Of a DNA stretch of 7,396 bases, positions 5,925-7,396 are shown in pieces. The notes beneath the pieces are model-generated. The model saw nothing but the letters and a program-made list of their open reading frames with translations, was not told the origin of the DNA and searched no databases. The position numbers and the translations under genes are program-made. The stretch comes from Polaromonas sp. (GTDB lineage: Bacteria > Pseudomonadota > Gammaproteobacteria > Burkholderiales > Burkholderiaceae_C). How positions within the stretch are numbered: the stretch's first letter is position 1; each line of letters starts with the position of its first letter. Where the stretch lies: assembly GCA_028292345.1 (NCBI GenBank), contig JAQGMN010000055.1:1-7396 (forward strand). Direction: 5' to 3'.

Positions 5925-6238
5925 GGCCGGGGCGGAGGAAAGTTGTGAACGGGCGGGCTGGTGCGCCGGATCTCGCGCAGCATGAAAAGGTAAAGGCTTT
6001 CGACCTTTTCGCGTGCCCAGGGTGTCTTGCGCAGGAATTTCAGGCTCGACGCCACGCTGGGTTCGCTGGTGAAGCAGCGGATGTTGATGCGCTGGCCCAG
6101 GCCTTCCCAGCCGTAGTGGGCGGCCAGCGCGGCGACGATGGTTTCGAGCTTGACGCCGTGCAGCGGGTTGCCCGGCTGGCCGCCTGCCGGGGCAGGCGCT
6201 GGCGGAAGCGCGGTAGGGGAACCGTCGGGCAGCACCAT
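5921..6238 (-). CDS. VF530-family (DUF2132) DNA-binding protein
   Basis: A 105-residue protein. Its core (about 23-86) matches the VF530 family, named after a Vibrio fischeri protein with reported nucleic-acid binding: NPLHGVKLETIV (24-35), HYGWEGLGQRINIRCFTSEPS (41-61) and SSLKFLRKTPWAREKVESLYL (64-84). The fold is a small helical bundle. Unusual here are a proline/alanine-rich N-terminal extension (residues 1-22) and a proline-rich C-terminal tail (SPPVHNFPPPRP). The tail sequence runs right up to the start of rluA. The ATG at 6238 is the only usable start before the core. It has no clear SD but sits 11 nt after the stop of the upstream 47-aa gene, suggesting reinitiation. The family call is confident; the in vivo role is unknown. 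Confidence 0.92.
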   Translation of the reverse strand: MVLPDGSPTALPPAPAPAGGQPGNPLHGVKLETIVAALAAHYGWEGLGQRINIRCFTSEPSVASSLKFLRKTPWAREKVESLYLFMLREIRRTSPPVHNFPPPRP

Positions 6239-6249
6239 GAGGGACTTGA

Positions 6250-6393
6250 TTACTTGTTCTTCAGCTTGCCGCGCACCGGCACCTGCGTCACCACGGTCGG
6301 GCGAACCGCATCGGGCGACACCAGCTTGGGCGGCGAGCTGTCCTTCTTGGGTTTTTTCACCATCTTGTCGTTGTTTTGCTGACCTTTGGCCAT
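6250..6393 (-). CDS. Small basic lysine-rich protein (47 aa), hypothetical
   Basis: A 47-residue ORF starting MAKGQQNNDKMVKKPKKD and ending VRGKLKNK. It has about 12 Lys/Arg against 3 Asp, giving a net charge near +9. There is no signal peptide, membrane segment or cysteine, and it is probably disordered. It is supported by a good SD, GGAG at 6401-6404, 7 nt before the ATG, by a candidate promoter just upstream, and by an 11-nt gap to the VF530-family gene. I have an impression of similar small MAKGQ-type proteins in other proteobacteria, but cannot name a family. Charge and neighbours (a DNA-binding protein and an RNA-modifying enzyme) suggest nucleic-acid or ribosome association; that is inference only. 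Confidence 0.75.
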   Translation of the reverse strand: MAKGQQNNDKMVKKPKKDSSPPKLVSPDAVRPTVVTQVPVRGKLKNK

Positions 6394-6400
6394 GTCGTTT

Positions 6401-6404
6401 CTCC
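6401..6404 (-). promoter_or_regulatory. Ribosome binding site of the 47-aa gene
   Basis: GGAG on the minus strand lies 7 nt before the ATG at 6393. It is the clearest SD in this minus-strand block and helps establish the 47-aa gene as real. Confidence 0.65.
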
Positions 6405-6435
6405 ATTAAGTTGATGCCTGAATTATCAGTGCAAC

Positions 6436-6463
6436 TTTATCCGTGGCCGGTGCGTGCGGTCAA
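6436..6463 (-). promoter_or_regulatory. Candidate sigma-70 promoter of the 47-aa/VF530/rluA block
   Basis: On the minus strand TTGACC (6463-6458, 5 of 6 to consensus) and GATAAA (6441-6436, 4 of 6) are separated by 16 nt. This would start transcription near 6429 and give a leader of about 36 nt that contains the GGAG site. A second -10-like GATAAT at 6427-6422 lacks a matching -35. By-eye prediction only. Confidence 0.42.
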
Positions 6464-6499
6464 TCATTTCGGACAGGATGAAGCGTGCGGTTTTGTGAA

Positions 6500-6515
6500 G
6501 ACGGTCGCGACCGTC
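6500..6515. promoter_or_regulatory. Perfect 16-bp palindrome in divergent spacer (possible operator)
   Basis: GACGGTCGCGACCGTC is its own reverse complement. It lies between the 47-aa gene (leftward) and the MFS gene (rightward), about 37 bp upstream of the candidate -35 of the former. Overlapping wider arms CGTGCG (6484-6489) and CGCACG (6515-6520) are also inverted. It could be a dimeric regulator site; the regulator is unknown. Confidence 0.45.
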
Positions 6516-6528
6516 GCACGGGGAACGG

Positions 6529-6543
6529 GCTTGATTTTCAAGC
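6529..6543. other. Short inverted repeat GCTTGA-TTT-TCAAGC
   Basis: Perfect 6-bp arms (6529-6534, 6538-6543) surround a TTT loop, followed by A6 on the plus strand. The run is A rather than T downstream of it, so it is not a terminator for plus-strand transcription. On the minus strand the T-run precedes the stem. It has TTGA/TCAA arms but not the 4-nt-spaced FNR pattern. Confidence 0.35.
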
Positions 6544-6581
6544 AAAAAATGGCTTTCGCGCAAACACAGCGGGCATGACTA

Positions 6582-6598
6582 GCTATTGAATCAATAGC
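6582..6598. repeat. ATAGC-arm palindrome GCTATTGA-A-TCAATAGC
   Basis: Perfect 8-bp arms around a single A, followed by AAAAATTTTT (6599-6608) and then GCTGCTGGCTTGCAGG. The ATAGC arms and the neighbouring GCTGG block recall the element at 3341-3391. They are also like dispersed palindromes common in intergenic DNA of Comamonadaceae. It lies 68 bp before the MFS gene and could affect its transcription. Confidence 0.55.
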
Positions 6599-6665
6599 AA
6601 AAATTTTTCCGCGGCTGCTGGCTTGCAGGGGTTTGACGTCCGGCCGGCTGGTAAGCTCCCGCCCC

Positions 6666-7396
6666 ATGCCCCTGCACAGCTTTGCCGAACTCACCCGCCA
6701 GCGCGCCTTCATGCGCATGTGGTTTTCCCGACTGTTCGGCACCACCGGCAACCAGATGCTGATGGTCGCCGTCGGCTGGCAGATGTACGAGCTGACCGGC
6801 AGCGCCTGGGACCTGGGGCTGGTCGGGCTGTACCAGTTCGCGCCCGCGCTGCTGCTGACGCTGGTGGCCGGGCATGTGGCCGACCGGTTGAACCGGGCGC
6901 ACATCGTGGCGGCCTGCTTGCTGACGCAGGGCGGCGTGGCGATGCTCCTGGTGGCCGCCACGCAGGGCTGGGGCGCATCAAGCGGCTGGGCGTCGCGCGA
7001 ATTGCTGCTCGGCGTGTCGGTGATGCTGGGCGTGGCCCGGGCCTTCCAGATGCCGGCGCAGCAGGCGCTGACGCCGATGCTGGTGCCGGCCGTGATGCTG
7101 CCGCGCGCCATGGCCTTCAGCTCGGCCGGCATGCAGGCAGCGGTGATCAGCGGCCCGGCGCTGGGCGGCGTGATTTTTGTCGCCGGCGCGACGGCGGTTT
7201 ACGCCACCTGCGCCTTTCTGTTCGCGGCCGCCTGCGGGCTGATCGCGGTGCTGCGCTACGACCATGTGCCGCCGCCGCGCGAGCCGGTGTCGCTGAAAAC
7301 GCTGCTGGCCGGGGCGGAGTTTGTGTGGCAAAGGAAGGCCCTGCTGGGCGCGGTGTCGCTGGACCTGTTCGCGGTGCTGCTGGGCGGCGCCACGGC
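6666..7396 (+). CDS. MFS transporter, MFS_3/EntS-like exporter (3' end cut by window edge)
   Basis: The first 243 residues of an inner-membrane major facilitator exporter are present; the family runs to about 400-420 residues, so roughly six helices are missing. Hydrophobic segments at about 17-39, 50-68, 79-97, 112-128, 153-173 and 177-196 fit TM1-6, with TM7 beginning near 226. The MFS motif A between TM2 and TM3 reads GHVADRLNRAHI (69-80). ARAFQMPAQQALTPMLVP (124-141) is typical of the MFS_3/enterobactin-exporter-like branch. The N-terminus SFAELTRQRAFMRMWFSRLFG matches the family start, supporting the ATG at 6666 although only GGTAAG lies upstream as an SD. The substrate is unknown; relatives export siderophores or drugs. 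No siderophore genes are visible nearby. The gene is divergent from the 47-aa gene across a palindrome-rich 272-bp spacer. Confidence 0.93.
   Translation, partial: MPLHSFAELTRQRAFMRMWFSRLFGTTGNQMLMVAVGWQMYELTGSAWDLGLVGLYQFAPALLLTLVAGHVADRLNRAHIVAACLLTQGGVAMLLVAATQGWGASSGWASRELLLGVSVMLGVARAFQMPAQQALTPMLVPAVMLPRAMAFSSAGMQAAVISGPALGGVIFVAGATAVYATCAFLFAAACGLIAVLRYDHVPPPREPVSLKTLLAGAEFVWQRKALLGAVSLDLFAVLLGGAT

Noticed and set aside
6640..6647. CCGGCCGG palindrome before the MFS gene
   Set aside because: An 8-bp GC palindrome is expected often by chance in DNA of this composition.
1..7396. Mobile element, defence island, CRISPR or RNA gene
   Set aside because: No direct-repeat array, transposase, integrase, terminal inverted repeats, tRNA-like or riboswitch-like structure was seen on either strand. 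All large frames belong to common chromosomal families.

Overview
The window looks like an ordinary chromosomal stretch from a GC-rich betaproteobacterium, most likely Burkholderiales/Comamonadaceae of the Polaromonas-Rhodoferax kind. I infer this from the protein sequences (HemN, class I PPK2, RluA, YaeQ, VF530 family), the GC-rich third codon positions, and two intergenic palindromes with GCTAT/ATAGC arms that resemble short repeats I associate with that family. No database search was possible, so the genus is an inference. There is no sign of phage, integrase, transposase, CRISPR, toxin-antitoxin or rRNA/tRNA genes.

Layout: positions 1-443 (minus) hold the N-terminal 147 residues of a YaeQ-family protein cut by the window edge. 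Positions 547-1938 (minus) hold hemN, the oxygen-independent coproporphyrinogen III dehydrogenase of heme synthesis. After a 291-bp divergent spacer, a plus-strand series runs 2230-4426: a small DUF427 protein, a single-domain ATP-binding-type universal stress protein, a YdcH/DUF465 small helical protein and a class I-like polyphosphate kinase 2 (ppk2). This plus-strand block has a general-stress and nucleotide/polyphosphate flavour. Each gene has its own ribosome binding site and there are spacers with hairpins between them, so it may be several transcripts.

The ppk2 stop lies only 7 bp from the stop of a convergent minus-strand block (4434-6393). Read in the direction of transcription, that block is a 47-aa lysine-rich protein, a VF530-family DNA-binding protein, an RluA-family pseudouridine synthase and a short-chain dehydrogenase/reductase. 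The 47-aa gene and the VF530 gene are 11 nt apart. The VF530 stop overlaps an apparent TTG start of rluA (TTGA), so these three genes look translationally coupled. A candidate sigma-70 promoter precedes the 47-aa gene.

A 272-bp divergent spacer rich in palindromes, including a perfect 16-bp palindrome, separates that block from a plus-strand MFS exporter at 6666, which runs off the right end.

I do not see a clearly new biological system. The points most worth a second look are the coupled small-basic-protein/VF530/rluA arrangement with its TTG start, the 16-bp palindrome, and the two ATAGC-arm palindromes.
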